Shown here piece after piece: positions 20,905 to 33,400 of a stretch of DNA of 64,000 nucleotides. The number at the start of each line of letters is the position of its first letter. Positions within the stretch are counted from its first letter, which is position 1. The DNA is taken from contig JBHGNT010000004.1 in assembly GCA_043228905.1 (NCBI GenBank), forward strand, positions 13,330,001 to 13,394,000, given 5' to 3'. This DNA is from Azolla caroliniana. Lineage: Eukaryota; Polypodiophyta. The notes beneath the pieces are model-generated. The model was not told the DNA's origin and did not search any database. It saw only the letters and a list, made by a program, of their open reading frames with translations. Made by a program: the position numbers and the translations under genes.

Positions 20905-23900
20905 ATGAGGCCTTTCTCAGATCCACCGCCACCGCCTCCGCCGCTTCTTCTGTGGTTTTCCCTTCTTCACAGCCTCCTCCTTCTGGGTGGCTATCACACT
21001 GGTTGGTACTTTTGTTGTTTCGATTTCTCTGTGTCACCCAACGTTTCCTGTTTTTGTTTCTGCTTCTTCTGTATTTCATGATCAGAGTTTCGGCTCATGC
21101 CCTCTCCAGATCCCCTCTTCCATTCACTATTTAAATGTCTGCATTGGAAGAAAGTATGAGGAAATAAATAAGACATATGCAAAGCTTCTGGAATTCTTCC
21201 CTACTTAGCACCTTTCTTAACTATTAAAGTAGAGTAACCAATCTCATAAGTTCTAAATGGATCAATTTTCTCTAACGCATTTCGTGACCTCTTACAATTT
21301 CAGTTTTCTTTTGATTCTTCTGAAAAATATGTATCCTGATAATTGCGTGGTATGGAATCTTCACTTTTAATACATTCATCAAGATATGTATTTCAGAAAT
21401 TAAAAAAACTGAAAATTCTCTGGTGTCTTTTTCCGGCTAGTATAGTATGTGACGTCCACCACCCCTAGGTGGTGTACTATTAAACTGCGCTATATCCTGT
21501 GACCTTCATACGATTCCAATGAGGGTTTAGATTCTGTATTGTGCAGATGGATAATTTCCTTATCAAGTTTCTCATAGGAGACAAATCATCTATTTGTATC
21601 ATTCCTAAGAACAAAGACTTCTGTAAAAACTTTATTATACCTTATATTTGAAGAAATCAATTTTCTCATCCACAAATAAGTAAATGGCTGAATTTAGTAT
21701 TATGCCAAAGCTAACTTACCAAGTTATTTGGATGTGCCATGAAAGCAAAATTAAATCCATGGGCCAAAAAGAACACTTAGAGGGCTTACAAACAAGCTAC
21801 TATTTCAAAACACCATAACCCCAACAATGATCTTGTCACTGTTCAAGTGCTAATAGAAAAAGGTTAGCTGAAAGGTGAAGGATCATATCTTTGCTTAATA
21901 GACTTCAACAAAGCTTTTGACACGATGCCCCACAAGTATCATCGGAGCCTTATGGAAAAACTTAAAAGCACCAAATAAATAAATGCTTTCAATTTCTCCA
22001 ATATACGAAAAGATGACATGTTGTGTTGTAGGCCTAAAGAAGATAGAATTTCGGATTGCTGGGTGTCGACAGTGATATGTTGTATTGTGTGCATATACGA
22101 GATAGAATTTCAGATTTCAGATAGAATTTCAGATATGTTGAAGGGTGACAGCCCCAAAACTAATCTCTACTTTCAACCCTAAACCCTCACTACACGTTTT
22201 TCTCTCTCTAGATATACTTAATCCAACATTTATTTCATATGACTTTCTAAACCTGCTACTGCTTCATTACAACATTTATTACATTATTTTTTCTCCCCTC
22301 TACTCTACTACTTCAATTTATTATGCTCCTGGGCATAATTTATATCCTTTCATAAATGCATTTGTTAAAAAAATCCAAATAATTTATATTTGATGATTGA
22401 AAAACAAGATGTTTGTGAACGGTCTTGGCACAAGAAGGTGTCGAAGAAGTTCCATTGGGAATGCCATTATCATGCTTTTGCTATATGCAAATGTTTTATT
22501 CTTTTTGCAAATCCCTTAGAAGATGCCCAAAAGTTATGAAAGTTGGGTTATAAATGTGCAAGAACTCCCTATTTGTACATTTATAAAGGTCTTTTCACCC
22601 GGCAGCTCTCTTAAGAACTTTGAAGACATATTTGGGTCACTTGGCCAGTGTAACCTAGTTGTGTCTTAGAATACAATATAATAAGACAAGATACTTTTGC
22701 CCCTAAGATATATTATTTGGGGCTTCAAACAGCAAAGTGTATCTCAACCATTTTCTCTCCATCACTCCAACGCCAAGGGCACCATTACACATAACGGGTA
22801 CCGAAACAAACCTCATGCTCTCTTCCTTCCAATTATGATCAGATCCAGGTTCTCTCTTATGACAGAAGCGTTGCATGTAGAAGAGTTTTGCAAATTCAAT
22901 TTTGGAGATTCATTGAGAATTTCCATGATGAGAACAAGTCCAAGAAAGGAGGAATACCATAAATACCTGTTGTCTGCAGGTATTCTAGCGAAAAAAAGAA
23001 ATACTTTGTTTCTGTAGCATATTCAGATACATTCAGAAACTCTTATATGATTATTTTTACATAGTAACATTATTTTAATTGCTGTTATTAAATTTCAGTA
23101 ATTTAACTTCAGAAATTAATTGATTTAATTTGGTGTTTTGTTTTGGGTGAATGGATTTGACGATATAAGCATTTAATTGGGGAAGGTTAGGATATGAGAC
23201 AACCTATTTCTTATTGAGTGTTACCATGATTTGGAAAATAAGGAGCCAACCACTTCAACAGACCTTGCATGGTCTAAGTTAAATAAGAAAGACATTACAA
23301 TATTCAAATGGTTGTATCAGATTAGTCAAGAACTGTAACACTACTTACAAAGTTTTGGAAAAGCTAAGAACAACATATGAAAACACTACCCATGTAAACC
23401 AAGTGTATTTGATGAGAAAGCAAGTGAGTGTCTATGCAATTGGATGAGTTGAAGAAAGAAAGAAGAAAGATATATTAACGTCTTTTAAGAGGCCAAAATG
23501 GCCTATAAGACCAAACACGAGATTACATCTTACGTGTTGTCTCGTCTTTGAAAACAACAAATCAAAATAGAATAAGTAGTACTTAGTAAATATAAAAGTA
23601 AATAAGATAAAAACAGATGAGGGAATCTAGTTTTCGGCAAATGTGAGATTCTCAAGTTAGACATATTGTAACTTTTGTCTTCGAAAGATCTCTACCATAG
23701 GTCAATCCAGAATGGAGAGGTCTCTGAAGCGAGGGAAGCACCTGCGATGGCCGGAGATAATGGCCTTTATTTGTCGATGGCAAGGGTGCGACGGTCGTGG
23801 TCCATGGGGCCGGGGCCTACGTGCACGACAAATTGCTATTGCCCAATCTATTGTAGTAACCCCTTTGTTTTGTCTTGGGCGGGAGAGTAAAAAATCATCA

Positions 23901-24452
23901 CAATATCATCAACATATAGTATTATTTGTATAGCTATACCTGCTAGGCATGCTCCCGAACCCCCAAATCTCTCTATGTAATGTGATACCTCATCTATATA
24001 GAGACTGACGAGAGTGGGTGATAGTGGGCACCCTTGCTCCACTCCGATTGTGCTGGCCACCACCTTTGACATACCCTTGGGAGACCGCACTTTTCCTGAC
24101 ATAGATTCATAGAGTGCATAAATTCCCCATTGCATATCTGTAGGAACACCAAGGGCTTCTAACTGCTGCATAAGCCGAGCACGTGGCACAATGTCAAATG
24201 CTTTTCGGAAATCCACAAAGCAGTAATAGATCCTCTTATTATGGGCTCTTCCCTCCTTGATAAGGGCTCGGAGGGTCAATATGTGATCCAAAGTTGTCAA
24301 ACCCTTTTGAAACCGTGCCTTGATGATCCAATGTGCGTGCGGAAATGTATGTGAGGACCTTTCGTATGTGCTTAGCAAACAACACAGAAGGACGACAATA
24401 GAATAGACAGAAGATATACGCGGTTTAAGCTTTAATGGAAGCTTGGTTATTA

Positions 24453-24483
<31 letters not shown>

Positions 24484-27400
24484 AGAGACTCTGTACAAGA
24501 ATGATCAAGGGTCTTCTTTTACAACGTTAGGTTATCGCCTATATACTAAGCCCTAACTATATGGACGAGTTCACACTAGGATACAAAGTAGAAGGAGTCG
24601 GCCTTTTATGCCAACAAACTCCCCCGTAAAAGAACTACTCTTTCCTACATGTACATGTGTTTGGGGTTGTCTCCCCCATAAACCTAGATTACAACACTAA
24701 TCTAAATTTATGTTACAAGTCGGTCGGCATATAGTCGAGTCGGCAAAGGTGAGGTTCGTGTCGAGCCTAGCATGGCTCATTATCATGATTGGTTTGGTCG
24801 ACTCTTACCTTCTGCTCCTCGTTTGGCTTTCTTCTGCTCGGTCGCTTGTTGTAATCCCATCTTTGTCCTTAGTGCTCTGAAGCGTTGATCGGGGAGTGGG
24901 TTCGTTAGGCAATTGGCGATGTTCACCTTGGTGTTGATCTTCTGGACGTCGAGCTTCTTCTCGGTTATGAGCTCTCGGATGTGATGATACCGCACCTCAA
25001 TGTGCTTCGTCGTTGCGTGATAGACGAGATTGTTAATGAGGTGAATTGAGTTCTGTGAGTCGCAATAGATGGTTGGTGCTGGTCGGTCGATTCGTCTTGT
25101 AGATGAGAAGTCGGCAGACAGTCGGTGCAGCCAGATCGCTTCCTTCACTACCTCCAATGCTGCTATGTACTCGGCCTTTGTGGTTGACAAGGCTGTACAC
25201 TCTTGAAGCTTTGACCTCCATGATATCGCACCGCCACCATAGGTGAAAATATAGCTTGATGTTGACTTTCGATTGTCCGTATTTCCGGCATAGTCGGAGT
25301 CAGTGTAGCCTTCGACTTTGGTTGAGGTTGTCAAACCGAAAGCCAACTGTGTATCTTTGGTCCCTCTCAGGTACCTGAAGATGTGCTTGACGGCCTCCCA
25401 ATGCTTCCATCCTGGATTTGACATGTACCGGCTGACCACCCCTACGACATAGGCTAGGTCGGGTCGGGTCGCCACCATTGCGCACATGATACTTCCTACA
25501 GCCAATGCGTAGGGCATCTCTCTATTAAGCTCTCTCTCCTTGTCCGTTGAAGGAGAGTCTTTGTCCGATAGTCGAATCGACGTTGGAAGCGGTGTTGGTG
25601 CTGGCTTCGCATTCTCCATGTTGAAGCGCTTCAGCACCTTTCAGAGATAGTGAGACTGGGGAGTCAGAGAGTCTTGGTCATCTGATTTCGTTCAATCCTC
25701 ATGCCTAGTATGTGACGGGCTTGTTCGAGTTCCTTAATCGCAAACTTGTCATGAAGGCTCCGCTTGAGCTTTCCGATCTCTGCTTGATTGCTTCCTGCAA
25801 TCAGCATGTCATCAACGTATAGGATCAGGTAAATCCTGGACTCGTCGGCCAGTTGCCGAATGTACATACATGGGTCGGATCCGGTCTGATCGGCGGTATC
25901 CAAGCTGCCTGATGTAGGAGTCGAACTTTTGGTACCACATCCTCGACGCTTGTTTCAAGCCATAGAGGCGTTTCTTCAGTCGACATACGAGGTGACTTTC
26001 CACCCCTGTCGTCGTGAAGCCTGCCGGTTGAGACATGTAAATGTCTTCTTCCGGATCTCCCTGTAGGAATGCCGTCTTTACGTCCATTTGGTCGAGCTCC
26101 AGGTCTTCTGTCGCTACAACTCCTGGTAGGAGTCGGGTGGTGGTCATCTTGACTACTGGTGAGAATATCTCGTCGTAGTCGACCCCATATTCTTGTTTGA
26201 ATCCTTTTGCGACGAGCCGAGCTTTGTACTTGGGTTTGTTTGAGTTAGATACATACTTGTATCGAAAAGCCCATTTGCAAGGTAGCAGCTTTCTTCCAGT
26301 TGGTAGTTCAACCAGCTCCCATGTTTGATTCTTGTAGCCATGTATCGGCGTCCGTTGCGGCCATAGCTTCTTCATAAGTGCTTGGTTCGCCTGCATCGGT
26401 GTAGTTGACATAGTCGAGGCCCGGTTGATAAAACTCTGTTGGCCGTCGAGCTCGTCCGGATCTCCTGGGTGCCAAAATAAGTGGTTCGGATCCTTCGATC
26501 GTCTCTGTTGGTTGATCGGCATTGGTTGAGCCACTTGTGTCAGGAGTCTTGTTGGTTGATCCGCCCCCATGCTGGGATTTCGGCAGTGTCATGGCCTTCT
26601 CCCCTGTGAACTTTGTCAACTCAATTCTGTTTCCAACTTGCATCTTGTTGACTTTGCCTTGTTCGACTCTTGTCGAATCAGCTTTATCTTTGATGGCTTT
26701 GTCTTCGAGTTCGACGAGTGGACCTCCTACCGATTCGGAGTCGGTAGGTATGTTGTCGGCTTGGTCTAGTTTGACTGTTTGTTGAATCTCTGATTTAGCT
26801 TGGTGGGACAGTCCATCTACGATATCTTTGTCGGCTTCGAAGGATACCTTTTTACCAACTTTTTTCTGCTGGTTCCGCTGAGAGAAGATAGAATCTTCAT
26901 TGAAGACTACATCACTGCTCCGGATCAGTTTCCGGTTCTCAGGGTCCCATAGCCTGTAGCCGAAGTCCCCATCGGTTCCATAACCGAGAAATATGCACTT
27001 CGTTGCATGGGGTGCTAACTTGGTCCTTTTCTCCCTGGGGATAAACGCGTAGGCTTCGCATCCGAATATACGGAGCCTATCATAGGTCAGTTTTTTGCCT
27101 GACCATAGTGCCTATGGCACATTGAGCCTTATTGCTCTCGATGGTGATAGATTTACCAAGTATACTGCTGTCTGCAATGCCTCATCCCAGAATTCCAGCT
27201 TTAGTCCAGCTTGCTGGAGCATTGCCATCACCCTCTCCTGGATCGTTCGGTTGATCCATTCTGCCACTCCATTCTGCATGGGTGTGTAAGGAATGGTCCT
27301 TTTATGCCGAATCCCTTTGTCAGATGTCCATCGAGTGAAGACCTCGAGTGCTTTGTCTTTGGATATCATTGAGTAGGCCCAAACCTTCTGTGTGCTCCGT

Positions 27401-30400
27401 CTTTGGACCTAATTAATTGACCAGCAGTCGAAAATATTGTGGCCAACTTTTTTGCAATGTGTGCAGAATTCACTTGATTGGCCCATTCTCGACTTCGACC
27501 GCTGTTGGTCTCCCCTCGTTTTCGATCGACTATGGTGTCGACTGACTCTGTTGGCTTGTTCTGTAGATCAACTCAATTGGTCGACCGATTTGGTCGAGTG
27601 GTGGGCTTCTGCCGACTTGCGAGGGTGAGTCCCATCGATTTTCGCCGAATGTCCTCGGTGAGGACTTGGTCGATCGTCTCATCCAAGTTTAGGATCGGTC
27701 TGCTATTGGCGTATGTCATGCAGAATACCTCCCAGCTCACCGGCAAGCTCGATAGGAGGGCAAGGGTTTTCACTTCTTCTTCGAAGTTGATCCCTTGTGA
27801 GGAGAGTTTTGATAACACCCAACTGAAGGTGTTGATGTGGGAGGTAGCCGGATCGGTCTCTCATCTTCATGTTGAACAGTTGTTTCATCAAAATCAGTTT
27901 TGAAGATGAGGACTTTTTTTCGTACATGGCTTGTAGCTTCTCCCACAATGAGAACACTGTTGTCTCTTTTGCCATGCTGAAGTAGACATTTTCGGCCAGA
28001 TTTATTTGGATGGTGGAGCGTGCGATTTCGTCTGTAGATCTCCACCCTTCGGCTGTCATCGAGGAAGGTTTTTCACTGTGTCGAATGGCTTCGACTTGTC
28101 TTCTGATGATCAACACGTGTTGCATCATCTCCTTCCATAGGGCAAAGTTTTTGCCATCGAATTTTCTGATTTCAACTCCTGTTCCGGATGTTGAAGCCAT
28201 GTTCTTCTTTGAAAGTGAGATTTTACTGACCTAGTCTTTTTCCTTTCAGCTTTTTCTACTTTTTGTTGCCGCCGAGCTGTGGATCACTCTTATACCAGTT
28301 GATGGTTCAACGTGCGTGCGGAAACGTATGTAAGAACCTTTCGTATGTGCTTATCAAACAACATAGAAGGAAGACAAGAGAATAGACAAAAGATATACGC
28401 AGTTTAAGCTTTAATGGAAGCTTTGTTATTACAATATACCTAACTTGAGAATCTCACATGTGCCAAAAACCAGATTCCCTCGTTTCTTCTCTTTTTATCT
28501 TATTTACTTTTATATTTACTGTGTAATATTTATTTTATTTTGATTTGTTCTCAAAGACGAGAAAACACTCAAAATGTAATCTCTTATTTGGTCTTATAGG
28601 CCATTTTGGCCTCTTAAAAGACGTTAATATATCTTAATAGATCTCTAGCATAGGTCGATCCAGAATGGAAATGTCTCCGAAGCGAGGGAAGCACCTACGA
28701 TGGCGGGAGATAATGGCTTTTATATGTCGATGACAAGGGTGTCGAGGTCGTGGTCCATGGGGCCGAGCCCTACGTGCACGGCAAATTGCCATTGCCCGAT
28801 CAATTGTAACCCCTTTGTTATGTCTTGGTTTGAAGCCCATTTGTGTATCCCGGGGTTGACTTCTAGCATTAGGAGTGATGGGGCTAAAGAAAGTTGTGAT
28901 TGTTCTTTGTGGATGAGCTTGTGTGGTTGTATTCTTCAGCAACATTTCTTGATGTCTCTTGAGCTCTAGCAAGAAAAGTTCTAGGCATCGTTGGTTCTCA
29001 TATTCCATTACCTTGCGTAGTGAGCCAAAGCCTTGTTTAAAGAGGCAATGATATCTCCCTCTAATTTCATAAAAGACAGTACAATGACAAACATAGTGTT
29101 CTTCAGATTCCACTCCTTGATGACACAATTGGCAAATTCTCTCTTCAAGAGGTAGTCGTGTATATTTGCCTACCTCAATTTGTAGTTGATATGATGAAGT
29201 TCGCAGCTGACCTATCACACTATGCAATGCATAGGATAGATGGATTGGTGGGTGAGCACTTTATCTATGCCCGTGACACCTTGTTCCCATTGCTAGCACA
29301 CATCTTTAATAGAGCCATGTGTGAAGGTTTTCCTACTAGATGGACTCAACATACCATTGTGCCAATCCTCAAGAGTGGAGACCCCATGATGCCAAGCAAC
29401 TATAGGACAATCATGATTGGCCATTACTTGGCTAAACTATATGGCTCAATTCTAGAATCAGAATTGAGTATATGGGCAGAGCAAAATGGCTGCCGTTCAA
29501 TTGGACAAGCAGGCTTTCGAAAGGGGTTCACAACTTTGGATCACATATTCACCCTCCGGGCCCTTATTGAGGAGGGCAGAGCCCACAATAAGAGGATTTT
29601 CTGCTGCTTTGTGGATTTCCGAAAAGCCTTTGACACTGTGCCACGTGCTCAGCTTATGCAGCGGCTAAAAGCACTTGGTGTTCCTATAGATATGCAATGG
29701 GGAAGCTATGCACTCTATGAATCTGTGTCAGGAAAAGTGCGGTTTTCTAAGGGCTTGTCAGAGGCGGTGGCTAGCACAATTGGTGTGAAGCAAGGATGCC
29801 CACTATCCCCCACACTCTTCGGTCTCTATATAGATGAGGTATCACAGTACATAGAGAGATTTGGGGGTTCCGGAGCAGATGTAGCAGGTATAGCTATACA
29901 AATATTACTATATGCTGATGATATTGCGCTGATTTCTAACTCTCCGGAGGGACTACAAAGACATCTAAATGCCTTAAAACTATTTTGTACGGACAAAGGT
30001 TTGTCAATCAACATGAATAAAATTAAAGTGATGGTGTTTAACACCCCAAGCATGGGTAACAAGATCAAAACCAGAATTCTTCTTGGGAGAGGAAAAGGTG
30101 GAATACACATGCTCCTACACATACCTAGGAGTAACCTTTACAGGACCTAGGTTCTCCTTACAGGAGACTGCTTGTGCCCGATTTTCTCGTGCATATGTAG
30201 CCCTTGGTGCTCTCGAGAGACAAGGTGCAGATTTGCAGTTCCAAGAGCCACGGACTAAGCTATGGTTATTTGATACACTTGTCACACCAACTCTTCTCTA
30301 TGGAGTAGAGACATGGGGACCGAGTCTTAACAAGGCAAATCATTGGAAAGATTTAGAGAGACCTTGTGTCAATGATTGCTCGCATGATAAGGAGCAAAGC

Positions 30401-33400
30401 ATCGGTGCCCCACGATATAATCCGGGCAGAGATGGGAGCAACACCTATAATAACCAAGGCGTTGTTCCGATTAGTGACATTTATCCAACGTATTTGGGAG
30501 CTCCCTAAACGAAGGTACCGAAGGTTGGCACTTATGTCATCAAAACAACTGGCTGAAAATGGAGACACTCATTGTTGGTATGCTGAAATGCAGCAATGGT
30601 TCGAGTCACATGGCATGAGTATAAATGCACTACCCCCGTTCTAATATAGCTTGGACTGTCCCCATCTAAATATGACCAAAGTGGAAAAGAATAGAATGAT
30701 CCGAACTGATATTATTGACTTGGAAAACAAGATAACATGGATCAGCCCCAAAATACCACTTGGTACAAAGATGGCCCACTATAAGACACTTCTTACATAC
30801 ATCGAAGGATGGATTCGTTATCAGGCCACCATACATCTATCCTATGCATTGCGTAGTGTGATAGGTCAGCTGCGAACTTCATCATATCAACTACAAATTG
30901 AGGTAGGCAAATATACACGACTACCTCTTGAAGAGAGAATTTGCCAATTGTGTCATCAAGGAATGGAATCTGAAGAACACTATGTTTGTCATTGTACTGT
31001 CTTTTATGAAATTAGAGGGAGATATCATTGCCTCTTTAAACAAGGCTTTGGCCCACTACGCAAGGTAATGGAATATGAGAACCAACGATGCCTAGAACTT
31101 TTCTTGCTAGAGCTCAAGAGACATCAGGAAATGTTGCTGAAGAATACAGCCACACAAGCTCATCCACAAAGAACAATTACAACTTTCTTTAGCCCCATCA
31201 CCCCTAATGCTAGAAGTTAACCCCTGGATACAGAAATGGGCTTCAGACTAGGACATAATAAAGGGGTTACAATTGATCAGGCAATGACAATTTGGCGTGC
31301 ATGTAGGCCTCGGCCCCATGGTCCACGACCTCGACACCCTTGTCATCGACATATAAAAGCCATTATCTCCCGCCATCGTAGGTGCTTCCCTCGCTTCGGA
31401 GACATTTCCATTCTGGATCAACCTATGCTAGAGATCTTTCGAAGACAAAAGCTACAATATACCTAACTTGAGAATCTCACATGTACCAAAAACCAGATTC
31501 CCTCATTTCTTTTCTTTTCATGTTATTTACTTTTATATTTACTATGTAATATTTATTTTATTTTGATTTGTTCTCAAAGATGAGACAACACTTAAGATGT
31601 AATCTCTTATTTGGTCTTATAGGCCATTTTGGCCTCTTAAAAGACGTTAATATATCTTTCTTTCTTTCTTTCTTCCACTTTTTCCAAGATATTCCCTTTT
31701 TATTCCTAGTTTATTGTACCTGTTTGGTTGTACAAGAGTTTCTTAGCTACCAAACAACCATTCCCAATTTTGTATAAATAGGCTTATACAAGCCTCTTTT
31801 GTAATGAGATTATTTTCTGCTGCTACTTACAAACAAGCACAACTCTTTGGCTGTGTCTCTACTCTTTGCAACCAGTTTTTCTACTACTGTCTAACAGCCT
31901 TCTCACAGCTTGGCTATGTCTATTTTGTTCTAACTCTTCCGCTGCTGCTATTAACAGCTTTTCTCACAATTTATACAAAATTGGGGAAAGTGGGTGAAAT
32001 AGTTGTTTGGTAGTTAAGTGACTCTTGTACTACCAAACGGGTACAATAAACTAGGAATAAGAGGGAGTATCTTGGAAAAAGTGGAGAGAAAAGACATTTA
32101 AAGCGGTGCAGATTCTAGAGAGAGGACATTTAAAGAGTTGTAGATTCTAGAGAGAGAAGAATCTAGGAAGAGAGAGAATGTACAATAGAGATAATAAAGA
32201 TGAAAGAGAGTGCAGCTCTAGAGCTGCCACCCTCGAACAAAGGGCTCGATCTTGAAGGAAAATATAAGAGGAAGGTTAGTGGTGAGAGTAGTTGCTCAAC
32301 TGATATTGCTCATGGAGGAAGCAACACAAAATCTAATATAGACGAAAGAAATAGGAGCAAGAGCAAAGCTAAGTTTGATATTACTTACTGCGATTGTGTT
32401 AGGAAATGCCCCAGGAAGCCTAATTGCATTTACTTTAGGAAAGAACTTGAATGTAGGGAGAGTGCAAATGACAAAAAGGATGCAAAAGAGACAAATTTTG
32501 ATAATACAAATAGCTCTAAGGGCAAAGAGAAAGCCAATTTGTCTCTAATGTGGACATTGAAGAGTTATTTGATGCAAATTGAATTCTTTGTGCCACATTG
32601 TCTCTACATTATGCTTCCACACTCCATGTTCATGATATGTGGATAAATCAATCTGACATCATTGATGCATTGCTTAACGTTGATGATTCATTGCATGAAA
32701 CTTGGATTGCAGACTCAGGTGCTTTATGTTAGATATATCCAATAATCACCCCCAATTTGTCAGTTTATCCCCACAATTATTCTTAGAGTGCACATTTTGT
32801 GGTAGCACCCCAAATGAGTAGCTATTGTGCAACCCCAACCATATGGGTCAATGAGGTGTCAATGTGCGCATTTTGTGATAGCATTTCAGTTTTATTCCTT
32901 GGAGTTCTATTTATGGGGAAGCTAGGTCAGATATTTATTAAATCATATTGGTCTTGGAATATGTTTTTTAGTTTCATAGACCATTTTTATCTTTTAACAA
33001 GGACCAAACTGTGATCTTTTCTACCTTAACGTAAACATGTTTTGCTTCCTCTTGTTTGGCATACTTTTCTTAAAGTACTGCATGAACACACATTTTTCAG
33101 AAATTACAAAGGCATCCTTACAGTCTGTTCCAGAACTTGAAGCAGCCATGTATAAATCAGTGGATGGCACTGCCTGTGTACGTCTGCTCACACTCTCAGG
33201 AGAGATTGGATGTGGCAGTAAGTTTTACTAACTGCAAATTCTGCATTTCTCATGTTGCCTTGTTTTGTTCATCTTCTAACCTAGCGTTAATAAACAAAAG
33301 ATCCAGGGCGTGATAAAGTGGCTGCACCTATAGTAAGATTTCCAAATGATGATTATTCTCTTGAACAAAAGTCAGCTGTCCTCGTTCCATTATCTGAACT

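Larger units (their letters stand above)
24321..28436 (-). mobile_element. internally deleted Ty1/copia element C
   Basis: Left LTR at 24321-24616 (TGATG...CCAACA on the + strand), right LTR from 28300 truncated at about 28436, and a primer-binding region at about 28290-28299 reading TGGTATAAGAG on the - strand. The internal region reads on the - strand. The right LTR is cut inside its microsatellite and abuts a LINE 3' end, so no target duplication is found. Confidence 0.85.
21002..33100 (+). other. nicastrin intron 1 (12.1 kb), transposon-filled
   Basis: The donor is GTTGGTAC at 21002 and the acceptor TTTTTCAG ends at 33100. It contains LINE, copia and fold-back elements listed separately. 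21002-21770 and 21990-23330 show no recognisable feature apart from AT-rich sequence and a short + frame at 22697-23017 of unknown origin. Confidence 0.85.

Noticed and set aside
28640-31672. Twin-priming inversion of a single LINE insertion
   Set aside because: The inverted part and the + strand part both contain the same C-terminal region, so they cannot be two halves of one copy.
33037-33231. Nicastrin starting at the Met at 33037
   Set aside because: The sequence 33037-33100 ends in a good acceptor, and the exon at 20905 provides a signal peptide in exact phase.
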